From assembly GCF_044788715.1 (NCBI RefSeq), contig NZ_CP173170.1, positions 3,100,001-3,164,000 of the forward strand: a DNA stretch of 64,000 bases, read 5' to 3'. Position numbers and translations under genes: made by a program. Shown piece by piece: positions 50,260-58,469 of the stretch. This DNA is from Methylotuvimicrobium sp018830325 (GTDB lineage: Bacteria > Pseudomonadota > Gammaproteobacteria > Methylococcales > Methylomonadaceae). The number at the start of each line of letters is the position of its first letter. The first letter of the stretch is position 1. Below the pieces are notes generated by a model. The model saw only the letters and a list, made by a program, of their open reading frames with translations, was not told the DNA's origin and ran no database searches.

Positions 50260-50793
50260 TCACCATTGCCGAACCACTTCAATCATCCCTTCTTGCCCTA
50301 AATAATTTCGTGCACTGGAATAGCGCCAGTGTTCCGGCTTATCCACATAGCCTCGTTTAACGGGGTTTTGATGAATATATTCCAGCTTTTGACGCATAAC
50401 CTTCTCTGACTCTATTATTTGCGGATGGCTGCCTTCTTCCCAAACCTGATAGTCGCTCTCATGCTTGTGTACCCGTTTAAACAATGCCAGTAATTCCAAT
50501 AACCTATTTGAACGATGCTGTTCAAGATAGGCAATGAGTTGTTTTGCCGTGTATGATTTAAATCGCTGGATATCACGGCTTAAATTTTCGGATGCGGCAA
50601 TCAGATGTAAGTGATTTTCAAGGATGACATAACCGTATAGTTGAAAACTGTCATTACGCTGGAGATAACGCCAGGAGTCCAATACGATATCGACTAGTTT
50701 TGGATTTGTGAACAATGGTAGCCAGTGGTTTATCGTTGCTGTCAGGAAATGCGGGCAAGGGTTGGTTAGCACTCGATAACTGCTTCTTGGCAT
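50260..50793 (-). CDS. REP-associated tyrosine transposase (RAYT), second type
   Basis: A 177-residue intact RAYT. It opens MPRSSYRVLTNPCPHFLTATI; the HUH motif is degenerate-looking but present as VILENHLHLIAAS. The catalytic Tyr is probably within RFKSYTAKQLIAYLEQ. The tail is YIHQNPVKRGYVDKPEHWRYSSARNY, typical of the family. R1 palindromes (GGAAGCTAGAGCTTCC, CCCAAGCTGGAGCTTGGG) lie on both sides, making them its likely substrates. Two truncated copies of its 5' end follow at 50871 and 51391. Confidence 0.88.
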   Translation of the reverse strand: MPRSSYRVLTNPCPHFLTATINHWLPLFTNPKLVDIVLDSWRYLQRNDSFQLYGYVILENHLHLIAASENLSRDIQRFKSYTAKQLIAYLEQHRSNRLLELLALFKRVHKHESDYQVWEEGSHPQIIESEKVMRQKLEYIHQNPVKRGYVDKPEHWRYSSARNYLGQEGMIEVVRQW

Positions 50794-50870
50794 AATTGCG
50801 CTCCGTTTTTTAACAGGAAGCTAGAGCTTCCGGGACCGGTTTCCCAAGCTGGAGCTTGGGAAACAGCGAA

Positions 50871-51032
50871 ACCGTATAGTTGAAAACTGTCATTACGCTG
50901 GAGATAGCGCCAGGAGTCCAATACGATATCGACTAGTTTTGGATTTGTGAACAATGGTAGCCAGTGGTTTATCGTTGCTGTCAGGAAATGCGGGCAAGGG
51001 TTGGTTAGCACTCGATAACTGCTTCTTGGCAT
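50871..51032 (-). pseudogene. 5' fragment of the RAYT gene, first duplicate
   Basis: The first 54 codons (MPRSSYRVL through DSFQLYG) are identical to the intact RAYT, then the frame runs into R1 palindrome sequence. The unit repeats with a period of 241 bp (GTATAGTTGAAAACTG at 50635 and 50876). It keeps the start codon and flanking palindromes but no catalytic region. Confidence 0.85.
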
Positions 51033-51094
51033 AATTGCGCTCCGTTTTTTAACGGGAAGCTAGAGCTTCCGGGACCGGTTTCCCAAGCTGGAGC

Positions 51095-51367
51095 TCTCGC
51101 CGTTATACACAAGTATCGGTAAACTTGCTAAACAGCGTTCGTCGTATACCTGGAAACGGTGCTGTTTGATAAATCTGCGGATATTGAACATCAGTGGCTT
51201 CGAAATCGCGACGAAGGCGTCGCTCCCACAAGGGGGCGGATGCTCTGTGGGAGCGATCCCCAGATCGCGATTTCGAAGTCGGGAACGTTGGGCGACAAAA
51301 AGTGGTATCGAAGCCTCATTAGCTAAGATTGCAAAACAGTAATTGTTGACTTATGTATAACGATGAG
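51095..51367. mobile_element. Tn5-type MITE carrying an R2 palindrome, copy B, exact 9-bp duplication
   Basis: The left end is TCTCGCCGTTATACACAAGT and the complement of the right end is CTCATCGTTATACATAAGT. The flanks AGCTGGAGC at 51086-51094 and 51368-51376 are identical. It is inserted in an R1 palindrome (CCCAAGCTGGAGCTTGGG), splitting it. The body matches copy A at 29761. Confidence 0.85.
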
Positions 51368-51390
51368 AGCTGGAGCTTGAGAAACAGCGA

Positions 51391-51553
51391 AACCGTATAG
51401 TTGAAAACTGTCATTACGCTGGAGATAACGCCAGGAGTCCAATACGATATCGACTAGTTTTGGATTTGTGAACAATGGTAGCCAGTGGTTTATCGTTGCT
51501 GTCAGGAAATGCGGGCAAGGGTTGGTTAGCACTCGATAACTGCTTCTTGGCAT
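51391..51553 (-). pseudogene. 5' fragment of the RAYT gene, second duplicate
   Basis: The same 54-codon start of the RAYT appears a third time, again ending in R1 palindrome sequence. After subtracting the inserted MITE and its duplication, the spacing from the previous fragment is about 237 bp, so these are tandem copies of one unit. Confidence 0.85.
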
Positions 51554-51632
51554 AATTGCGCTCCGTTTTTTAACGGGAAGCTAGAGCTTCCGGGGATGGT
51601 TTCCCAAGCTGGAGCTTGGGAAACAGCGAAAA

Positions 51633-51698
51633 CGGCAGAAACCGCGTCGTTACGGCTTAATGATGATTTTTCGCCTGAAACCAGAGCTCCAGCATCAT
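51633..51698 (+). repeat. 66-bp direct repeat, right copy
   Basis: Identical to 50128-50193. It includes the true 3' end of the asparagine-synthase-like gene (stop at 51657) and a duplicated end of the diguanylate cyclase gene. The 1.4 kb between the copies is the RAYT island. Confidence 0.9.
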
Positions 51699-53456
51699 TA
51701 AGATCCAAATCAATTCGCCGTAATAGGCGGCATGAATGCTTTGATGCATCTTGACGGCATGATCGAGAAAATCGGCGCGAAAATAATCGCGTTTTTTCAA
51801 GGCACCGATACTATCGTAAGCCAGTTCTTTCAACGGCTGATGATCCTGCAACCAAATCCCGAACGGCAAACCGAAACCATGCTTGGATTTATTGATAATG
51901 GCCTCAGGCAAAACATCGCGCATCGCTTGCTTATAAAACCAACGCAATTGCTGACCTTTCAACTTTTCCGAAGACGGTATCCGGCAAGACAAATCGACAA
52001 TCTCGTTGCTCAGTAAGGGGTATCGCACTTCGACACCGATCATCTCGCACATTCGGTTGACTTTCACCAGATCGTTATCATGCAAAGTTGTTTTCCAGTC
52101 CATAAAAAGCATACGGTTTAAAGCCGAAGCGTTTTCCGGCCGGTCATAACAATCCCGTAGACTCTGAATCGGCCGGTCGATATCGATGCCTGTCAAAAAA
52201 TCATCGGTAAAAATCTCCTGAGCCGGATGCCGGTTCATGAAGTTATAGTCTTGCAAACGGTCCGGCAACGGCACTTCGGCTTGCTCGACATAGCGCTTAG
52301 CTTTGAATAGGATTTTATTTTTCAGCAGCGCATCGGGTGCATTGTACAAACCGGCTCTCAACAAAGTCCTAGCAAAACCGGGTATTCGATAATAGCGATT
52401 AAACAACAATTGTTTCGCATAGCGTTCATTGCCCGCGAACAACTCATCGCCACCGTCGCCGGCCAGCATTACCTTAATACCGTTGTCCTTAGCCAATTTA
52501 GCGCAATAATAAGCCGCCAGTGCCGATGAATTGCCGAACGGCTCGTCGTAAAACGCGGCGATCTTCGGCACGGCGGCCACGGTATCGTCCGGCGTCACAT
52601 AATATTCATGCGCTTGGGTTTTGAAACGTTCAACGGCAATACGCGCATACTCGATCTCATCGTAGCCTTCGACCGGAAAACCCATCGTAAACGTTTTGGC
52701 TTGATCCGGAAACACCGTCGATAACGCGCCGGCAACGCTCGAACTGTCCAAACCGCCGCTCAAAAACGCGCCGGTCTCCTCAAACCCTGCGACCGACTGC
52801 CGGACAGCTTCGACAATTCCTTGCTGTAACGCTTGCCCGGATTGCTCGAGAGAATAATCGCCCTGTTCAGAAAAAACCGGTAGCCAATAATAGCTCAGGC
52901 TGATTTTTCCCTCTTGATAAGTCAATAATTGCCCGCCCTCCAATTTTTTAACCTGCCGATAAATCGTATGCGGGCTCGGACAATGATGAAAATAAACATA
53001 GTCGTAAATAGACTGCCTGGAAATCTCCGAACTGACTTCGGGATGCGCGATGACGCTATCGGCCGTCGAACCGAACACAATCCCGTTCGCTGTTTGCGCA
53101 TAATACAGATTGTTTTGCCCTACGCGGTCCGTAGCCAATAGTAATCGCCGCTCGGATTCATCGAACAACATCAAGGTAAAAGCGCCTTGCATAACCTTGA
53201 TAAAATCGGCACCTTTAGCCTTATAGTTTTCGACAATCGCTTCTAGCGGCCCGAAACCGTGACCGGTGAGCGCAAGCCGGCAATGCCCCTGTTCAAGCGA
53301 CCGTTTATCATCGGAGACTAAAGCAAATGATTCGGCTATGCGTATGCCGATCGTTTTTTTAGTCGACTCGGGCGCACAACTTTTCAGCGATTCGGCAAGC
53401 TCAGGCGCTTGATTTCGATCGATACCGGTACCATACCAGCCAGCAATAAATCCCAT
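51657..53456 (-). CDS. asparagine-synthase-like amidotransferase lacking the glutaminase cysteine
   Basis: A 599-residue protein with the AsnB plan: an N-terminal Ntn-type domain (1-200) and a C-terminal synthetase domain with the PP-loop GAFLSGGLDSSSVAG near 226-240 and LAGDGGDELFAGNERY near 337-352. It begins MGFIAGWYG where active enzymes have MCGIAG, so the nucleophile Cys2 is missing. The glutaminase half is probably dead, and the protein may use free ammonia or have another amide transfer role. Relatives occur in exosortase-A exopolysaccharide clusters, and the two GT4 genes just upstream on the same strand support that setting. Confidence 0.88.
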   Translation of the reverse strand: MGFIAGWYGTGIDRNQAPELAESLKSCAPESTKKTIGIRIAESFALVSDDKRSLEQGHCRLALTGHGFGPLEAIVENYKAKGADFIKVMQGAFTLMLFDESERRLLLATDRVGQNNLYYAQTANGIVFGSTADSVIAHPEVSSEISRQSIYDYVYFHHCPSPHTIYRQVKKLEGGQLLTYQEGKISLSYYWLPVFSEQGDYSLEQSGQALQQGIVEAVRQSVAGFEETGAFLSGGLDSSSVAGALSTVFPDQAKTFTMGFPVEGYDEIEYARIAVERFKTQAHEYYVTPDDTVAAVPKIAAFYDEPFGNSSALAAYYCAKLAKDNGIKVMLAGDGGDELFAGNERYAKQLLFNRYYRIPGFARTLLRAGLYNAPDALLKNKILFKAKRYVEQAEVPLPDRLQDYNFMNRHPAQEIFTDDFLTGIDIDRPIQSLRDCYDRPENASALNRMLFMDWKTTLHDNDLVKVNRMCEMIGVEVRYPLLSNEIVDLSCRIPSSEKLKGQQLRWFYKQAMRDVLPEAIINKSKHGFGLPFGIWLQDHQPLKELAYDSIGALKKRDYFRADFLDHAVKMHQSIHAAYYGELIWILMMLELWFQAKNHH

Positions 53457-53466
53457 TTTTCACCCT

Positions 53467-54684
53467 TTAATCGATTTTTGTTTTTTCTAAAATCTGCTTA
53501 AATTCGGCAACCAAAGTATCGACACGGTGATGCCACGCATTCTGCTCGGCATAATGCCTGATCGCCTGTCTGTCCCACTGTTTATTCAACGCATCCGATA
53601 AAGCAAGTTGTAATGCCGATGAATCGCCGAACGGCACGATCGTACCTAATGACACATCATTGACGACTTCGCTATTGCCGCCGACATCGGTGGTTATCAC
53701 CGGCAAACCGCAAGCCATCGCTTCCAAAAAAACATTGGCCCACCCTTCATTGGCAGTCGACAATACAAACGCATCTGATGCCGACAACGGCGATTTCAAT
53801 TGCTCGGACGGCAACGGCCCTAAAAAGCGGACATGCTTTTGCAAATTCAAGTCGGCGACTTGTTGTTCCAATTGCTTTCGATTATTACCCTCGGCGCAAG
53901 CCCCACCGACGATCAAATAAACCAAGTCGGGAAATTCTTCGAGCAATAACGGCATCACTTCAATGACACGGTGATAACCTTTGCGATCGACCAAACCGCC
54001 GACCGATATCAATACGGGAGCATCCTCAGGTAAATTCAAATCGCGCCTGACATCAACGCGATCGACCGGTTGAAATTTATCGGCATCGACGCCATTGCCG
54101 ACGACCCGTATTTTGTTCGAATCGATGCCCAACGTAACGACGTGACGCTTGAGCGAATCGGCCACCGAAAATATTTTCGTGGCCCGCTGCAAGGCCGAAA
54201 CAATCCGAAGTTTGCGTGCCGGAAACTTCGACAAACTGACTTCAGTCCCTCTTAACGTAATCGTCACCGGCACCTTAAACCATTTCCCGAGCCAGGTCGC
54301 GGCATAACCGTCCGGATAGGCGAAATGCGCATCGATTAGGTTAAACCGGTGTCGACGCTTCAATCGGACCATGGTCGGCAATGCACCCAACGCCATCATA
54401 AAACCGTCCCACTGCTTTAATAACCCCGGAATCGACAAAAAACGAGGATAATAAACCTCAACACCCTGTTGTAATTCGAACTTCGGCGGCTGAGGCCGAA
54501 AACCGGGCTTCACCAAACGGATCAGGCCTTGCAAAGGAAACCACGCGACCGGCGAAACGACGACAATCGGTAATTGCTTACCGACCCGAAACATGCGTTC
54601 ACGAATGAATACACCCGAATTCGGTTGCACGGAACTGGGAAACAACGAGCAAAAAACGACGAGGCGAGGAGTTTTATCAACCAT
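53467..54684 (-). CDS. glycosyltransferase family 4 protein
   Basis: A 405-residue GT-B enzyme with ATG at 54684 (a TTG two codons earlier is possible). The N-terminus PRLVVFCSLFPSSVQPNSGVFIRERM is typical of exopolysaccharide GT4s. NLIDAHFAYPDGYAATWLGK is the acceptor-side loop. ISVGGLVDRKGYHRVIEVM and the donor motif STANEGWANVFLEAMACGLPVITTDVGGN near 312-340 complete it. It is 10 bp upstream of the asparagine-synthase-like gene and 6 bp downstream of another GT4, so the three form one operon. Confidence 0.9.
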   Translation of the reverse strand: MVDKTPRLVVFCSLFPSSVQPNSGVFIRERMFRVGKQLPIVVVSPVAWFPLQGLIRLVKPGFRPQPPKFELQQGVEVYYPRFLSIPGLLKQWDGFMMALGALPTMVRLKRRHRFNLIDAHFAYPDGYAATWLGKWFKVPVTITLRGTEVSLSKFPARKLRIVSALQRATKIFSVADSLKRHVVTLGIDSNKIRVVGNGVDADKFQPVDRVDVRRDLNLPEDAPVLISVGGLVDRKGYHRVIEVMPLLLEEFPDLVYLIVGGACAEGNNRKQLEQQVADLNLQKHVRFLGPLPSEQLKSPLSASDAFVLSTANEGWANVFLEAMACGLPVITTDVGGNSEVVNDVSLGTIVPFGDSSALQLALSDALNKQWDRQAIRHYAEQNAWHHRVDTLVAEFKQILEKTKID

Positions 54685-54690
54685 GGACAA

Positions 54691-55896
54691 TCATTTTTTC
54701 AGCAAGCATTGATAGACATTTTGATAACGGCTTACGCTATAGGCCCAATTCCGTTTTTCCTCGACGAAACGGCGCCCGTTCGCACGAATCGCATCCCATT
54801 GGGAACGATTGTTCAACAAGCGCAGAACCGTTTGCGCAAGGCTTTCGGCATTTCCCGCTGCAAATAAATAACCGGTCTTTTCATCGTCGATCAATTCCTT
54901 ATGTCCACCGACATCGGACGCCACGACCAACCGCCCTTGCGCCATCGCCTCCAACGGTTTGAGCGGCGTAACCAAATCGGTCAAACGCATCGACAGGCGC
55001 GGATAAACGAAAATATCGACCTGATTGTAATAATCTTGCACTTGATCATGCGGAACCCGCCCGGTAAAAACGACCTTATCCTGCAAACCCAAATCGCGGG
55101 CCTTTTGCTTGATCGCGTCATCCTGAGGACCGCCGCCGACCAACAATAAACGAACATCCGGAATTTCCTTGAGAATCGAGGGCAAGGCATCGAGCAAGAG
55201 AGGAATGCCTTCATAGGCATAGAACGAACCGATAAATCCCAACACCACCTTATCCACCAATCCCAGTTGTTCGCGCAATGGCAGATCAGGCTCGACGCCG
55301 TAACTGAATTTATCGATATCGACCGCATTCGGAATTACGGTAATTTTGCTATCGGCAACGCCCCGGCCGATAATGTCGTTTCGCAGACCTTCGCAGATTG
55401 TCGTCACGGCATCGGCATTTTTGAACACATGGGTTTCCAGAAAATGAGTTCCGCGATAACGCAAACTGCCTTCGGTCGTCGAACCATGATCGACCGCCGC
55501 ATCCTCCCAAAAGGCACGACACTCGTAGACCAAAGGAATATTGTGTTTTCGTGCCGCTTTAAGAGCGGCTAAGCCATTCAATGCGGGGGAATGCGCATGC
55601 AAAATATCGGGTTTAATTTCAGGAATGATTTCATCCAAGCGCTTACAGAGCGATTTCACAATCGCCCATTGGTTCACAATCGGCCAATCGGCCCAAAAAC
55701 ATTGCGGCATCGGCGACCGGTAAAATAGCAACCCGTCGACTTCTTCAACCGTTTGCTCGGCCACTTTATGCTTTGCCGAAGTCACATGAAATGTTTGCCA
55801 ACCCAGTTTCTTTTGCTGTTCTAAAATAGCACGGGTTCTAAAAGTGTAGCCGCTATGCAGAGGAATCGAATGATCAAGTATGTGCAGTATTTTCAT
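54691..55896 (-). CDS. exosortase-A-associated glycosyltransferase (TIGR04063-like)
   Basis: A 401-residue GT4. It opens MKILHILDHSIPLHSGYTFR, the characteristic start of the Daro_2409 subgroup found with exosortase A and PEP-CTERM systems. The donor side has LGFIGSFYAYEGIPLLLDALP near 214-234 and PRLSMRLTDLVTPLKPLEAMAQGRLVVASDVGG near 295-327. It is first in a three-gene minus-strand operon. No exosortase, PEP-CTERM substrate or polymerase gene is visible in the window, so the rest of that cluster should be nearby or dispersed. Confidence 0.88.
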   Translation of the reverse strand: MKILHILDHSIPLHSGYTFRTRAILEQQKKLGWQTFHVTSAKHKVAEQTVEEVDGLLFYRSPMPQCFWADWPIVNQWAIVKSLCKRLDEIIPEIKPDILHAHSPALNGLAALKAARKHNIPLVYECRAFWEDAAVDHGSTTEGSLRYRGTHFLETHVFKNADAVTTICEGLRNDIIGRGVADSKITVIPNAVDIDKFSYGVEPDLPLREQLGLVDKVVLGFIGSFYAYEGIPLLLDALPSILKEIPDVRLLLVGGGPQDDAIKQKARDLGLQDKVVFTGRVPHDQVQDYYNQVDIFVYPRLSMRLTDLVTPLKPLEAMAQGRLVVASDVGGHKELIDDEKTGYLFAAGNAESLAQTVLRLLNNRSQWDAIRANGRRFVEEKRNWAYSVSRYQNVYQCLLKK

Positions 55897-55916
55897 TTTT
55901 TGTTGTTATTCAAACT

Positions 55917-56088
55917 GGCTTCCCACTTAAAGCGGGACAAAAGCACTAAGGATTAACCGTTCGCCCTGAGCCTGTCGAAGGGTGTATGGTTAATCCCCCC
56001 ATGGTTCGACAGGGCTCTCATGAGCGTAGCCGAAGGGCTCACCACGAACGGATTAACCTTAAAACTGTCCCGCGTTAAGTGATTAGCC
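55917..56088. mobile_element. 172-bp R7 MITE with exact 8-bp target duplication
   Basis: The left end is GGCTTCCCACTTAAAGCGGG and the complement of the right end is GGCTAATCACTTAACGCGGG. The direct repeat TTCAAACT at 55909-55916 and 56089-56096 flanks it. The interior is a hairpin of GGATTAACCGTTCG and its partner around CTTCGACAGGGCTCTCATGAG. It fills the intergenic region between divergent GT4 and rfbD genes, within their promoter space. Confidence 0.85.
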
Positions 56089-56214
56089 TTCAAACTCGAC
56101 AAGCCCATCAATTAAGTTTGGAATGTATGATTAAGTTTAGCCCGAAAATTGCGATAATATACAGCATCTTTTTAGCGACGGGTTAGTTGTACTACAATTT
56201 CAAACGAAACCATC

Positions 56215-57102
56215 ATGAACATATTATTACTAGGTAAAAACGGACAAGTCGGACGGGAACTTCAACGAACACTTCTCCCCCTTGGCCACGTTAGCGCATT
56301 CGGCCGCGACGAAGCGGATCTGCAAAACCCTGACGCGTTACTCGGTTTACTTAAAGAACGCAAACCGGAAATTATCGTCAATGCCGCCGCTTACACCGCT
56401 GTCGACAAAGCTGAAACAGACGAGAAAGCCGCATACGCAATCAATGCCGAAGCGGTCGACGTATTGGCACAATACACTAGCACCCACGATGCATTATTCG
56501 TACATTACTCGACCGATTACGTTTTCGATGGCGAAAAAAAAGAAGCCTATCTCGAAACCGATACAACCGACCCGCAAAGCATTTACGGAAAATCGAAACG
56601 CGCAGGCGAAGAAGCCATTTTAAAAAGTCAATGCAATGCACTGATTTTTCGTACCAGTTGGGTATTTTCCGCAGATGGCAATAACTTCATTAAAACCATC
56701 CTGAGGCTCGCCCAAGAACGCGATAGTCTCAACATCGTGGCCGATCAATTCGGCGCGCCCACTTGCGCCGAACTCATCGCCGATGTTACCGCCCACGCCA
56801 TTATCGGCTTTCGCCGTGATCAGCTAACCGGAGGCATATACCACTTGACATCCGGCGGCGAAACGACCTGGCACGGACTGGCCTGTTACGCCGTTCAACG
56901 AGCCAACGAAAACGGAATGCAACTTAAGCTTAAACCTGAAAACATACAGCCGATTTCAACCGAAGCCTATCCGCTGCCGGCCAAGCGTCCGAAAAACTCG
57001 CGCTTGAATACCGGCTCACTCGCCAATTCTTTAGAGTTACATTTTCCCGATTGGCGTTTGTATGTGGACAGGGTAATCAGAGAATTATGCAATCGAGATT
57101 AA
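56215..57102 (+). CDS. rfbD: dTDP-4-dehydrorhamnose reductase
   Basis: A 295-residue short-chain dehydrogenase-type enzyme. The NADPH loop is LLGKNGQVGRELQRTL near 5-20. The catalytic Thr/Tyr/Lys set is in HYSTDYVFDGEKKEAY near 100-115 and YGKSKRAGE near 124-132. SGGETTWHGLACY and RPKNSRLNT are family marks. It makes dTDP-L-rhamnose, a precursor of cell-envelope polysaccharide. rfbA and rfbC follow after a 446-bp repeat gap. Confidence 0.95.
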   Translation: MNILLLGKNGQVGRELQRTLLPLGHVSAFGRDEADLQNPDALLGLLKERKPEIIVNAAAYTAVDKAETDEKAAYAINAEAVDVLAQYTSTHDALFVHYSTDYVFDGEKKEAYLETDTTDPQSIYGKSKRAGEEAILKSQCNALIFRTSWVFSADGNNFIKTILRLAQERDSLNIVADQFGAPTCAELIADVTAHAIIGFRRDQLTGGIYHLTSGGETTWHGLACYAVQRANENGMQLKLKPENIQPISTEAYPLPAKRPKNSRLNTGSLANSLELHFPDWRLYVDRVIRELCNRD

Positions 57103-57111
57103 AGCCTTACC

Positions 57112-57419
57112 TGATTAGCAAAATGCTTCAGCTTGCCGAAGTCAAGTGTCCGAGCGAGGCCCAGTCGTAGCCGCAAAAACTAAAATATGCTGTTACCCAA
57201 GTTCCAGCTTGGGTAACCTGTTCAGGAAGCTCTAGCTTCCCGACAATCAAGAAAGATTGAACGAGCGAGCGAGTCGGGGTTGATTGGGAATGTGCGGAGC
57301 TTGTGTCGGTCTCAGTAAGCTCTTGCTCTGAGCCCTTCGGCTGCGCTCAGGAGAGCCTTGTCGAAGGGGGAGCTTCCCGGTGCTTTCCCAAGCTGAAGCT
57401 TGGGAAAGAGCGTGATGCG
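57112..57419. repeat. R1-containing cassette, copy 1 (pairs with 61935-62226)
   Basis: The stretch beginning TGATTAGCAAAATGCTTCAG, then the R1 palindrome pair and a CTTCGACAAGG half, is repeated almost unchanged at 61935-62226. It covers most of the gap between rfbD and rfbA, with no gene visible. The remaining bases to 57548 show only the ribosome-binding region of rfbA. Confidence 0.8.
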
Positions 57420-57548
57420 GGTTGGCCGTTTTTAGCTTGAAGCGCATGGCTCGCGAACCCCGTCCTGCTAAGAATATGTTGATCTTTGGGCTTTAGCTGA
57501 AGAAACCTGCTAATCAGGAAACCTTATAAATAAAAACTGGAGTACACC

Positions 57549-58469
57549 ATGACAGCAAGCTCACTTACCACTCAAAAACAGCCTCCAACTCGAAAAGGGA
57601 TCATCCTGGCCGGCGGCTCAGGCACCCGACTGCACCCGGCAACGCTTGCCATCAGCAAACAATTACTGCCGGTTTTCGACAAACCAATGATCTATTATCC
57701 GCTCAGCACACTGATGCTGGCCGGCATACGCGAAATCTTGATCATATCTACCCCCCAAGACACGCCGCGTTTCGAACAACTGCTCGGCACCGGAGAACAA
57801 TGGGGATTAAACCTGCAATATGCCGTACAAGCCTCGCCCGACGGACTCGCCCAAGCCTTCATCATCGGTCAATCATTTATCGGCAACGACTTAGCGGCCT
57901 TGGTACTCGGCGACAACATTTTTTACGGTCATGACCTTCATCAATTGCTCGGTAATGCAATGAAGCGCACCGAAGGCGCCACGGTATTCGCTTATCATGT
58001 GCAAGACCCCGAACGCTATGGCGTCGCAGAATTCGACAATAACGGCAAAGCGTTATCGCTGGAAGAAAAACCCCAACAACCCAAATCCAATTATGCTGTG
58101 ACCGGCCTTTATTTTTACGATAACGATGTCGTCGAACTCGCTAAAAACCTTAAACCGTCTCCTCGCGGCGAACTGGAAATAACCGATTTGAATCGGCTCT
58201 ATTTAAACGAAAAAAAACTCAATGTCGAAATCATGGGGCGCGGCTATGCCTGGCTAGACACAGGCACGCACGATTCGCTGCTCGATGCCGGTCAATTTAT
58301 TGCCACGATAGAACACCGCCAAGGATTAAAAGTCGCCTGTCCTGAAGAAATCGCCTACCGGCAAAAATGGATCGACAATTCCCAACTCGAACGACTGGCC
58401 CAACCCCTCTCAAAAAACGGTTATGGGCAATACTTATTACGGATTCTTAACAACGAAAAGGTTTTTTGA
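57549..58469 (+). CDS. rfbA: glucose-1-phosphate thymidylyltransferase
   Basis: A 306-residue nucleotidyltransferase. It has GIILAGGSGTRLHPATLAISKQLLPVFDKPMIYYPLS near 17-53, the classical substrate loop, then LGDNIFYGHDL near 121-131 and EEKPQQPKSNYAVTGLYFYDN near 176-196. It activates glucose-1-phosphate with dTTP, the first step of dTDP-rhamnose synthesis. Its stop overlaps the rfbC start (TGATG). Confidence 0.96.
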   Translation: MTASSLTTQKQPPTRKGIILAGGSGTRLHPATLAISKQLLPVFDKPMIYYPLSTLMLAGIREILIISTPQDTPRFEQLLGTGEQWGLNLQYAVQASPDGLAQAFIIGQSFIGNDLAALVLGDNIFYGHDLHQLLGNAMKRTEGATVFAYHVQDPERYGVAEFDNNGKALSLEEKPQQPKSNYAVTGLYFYDNDVVELAKNLKPSPRGELEITDLNRLYLNEKKLNVEIMGRGYAWLDTGTHDSLLDAGQFIATIEHRQGLKVACPEEIAYRQKWIDNSQLERLAQPLSKNGYGQYLLRILNNEKVF

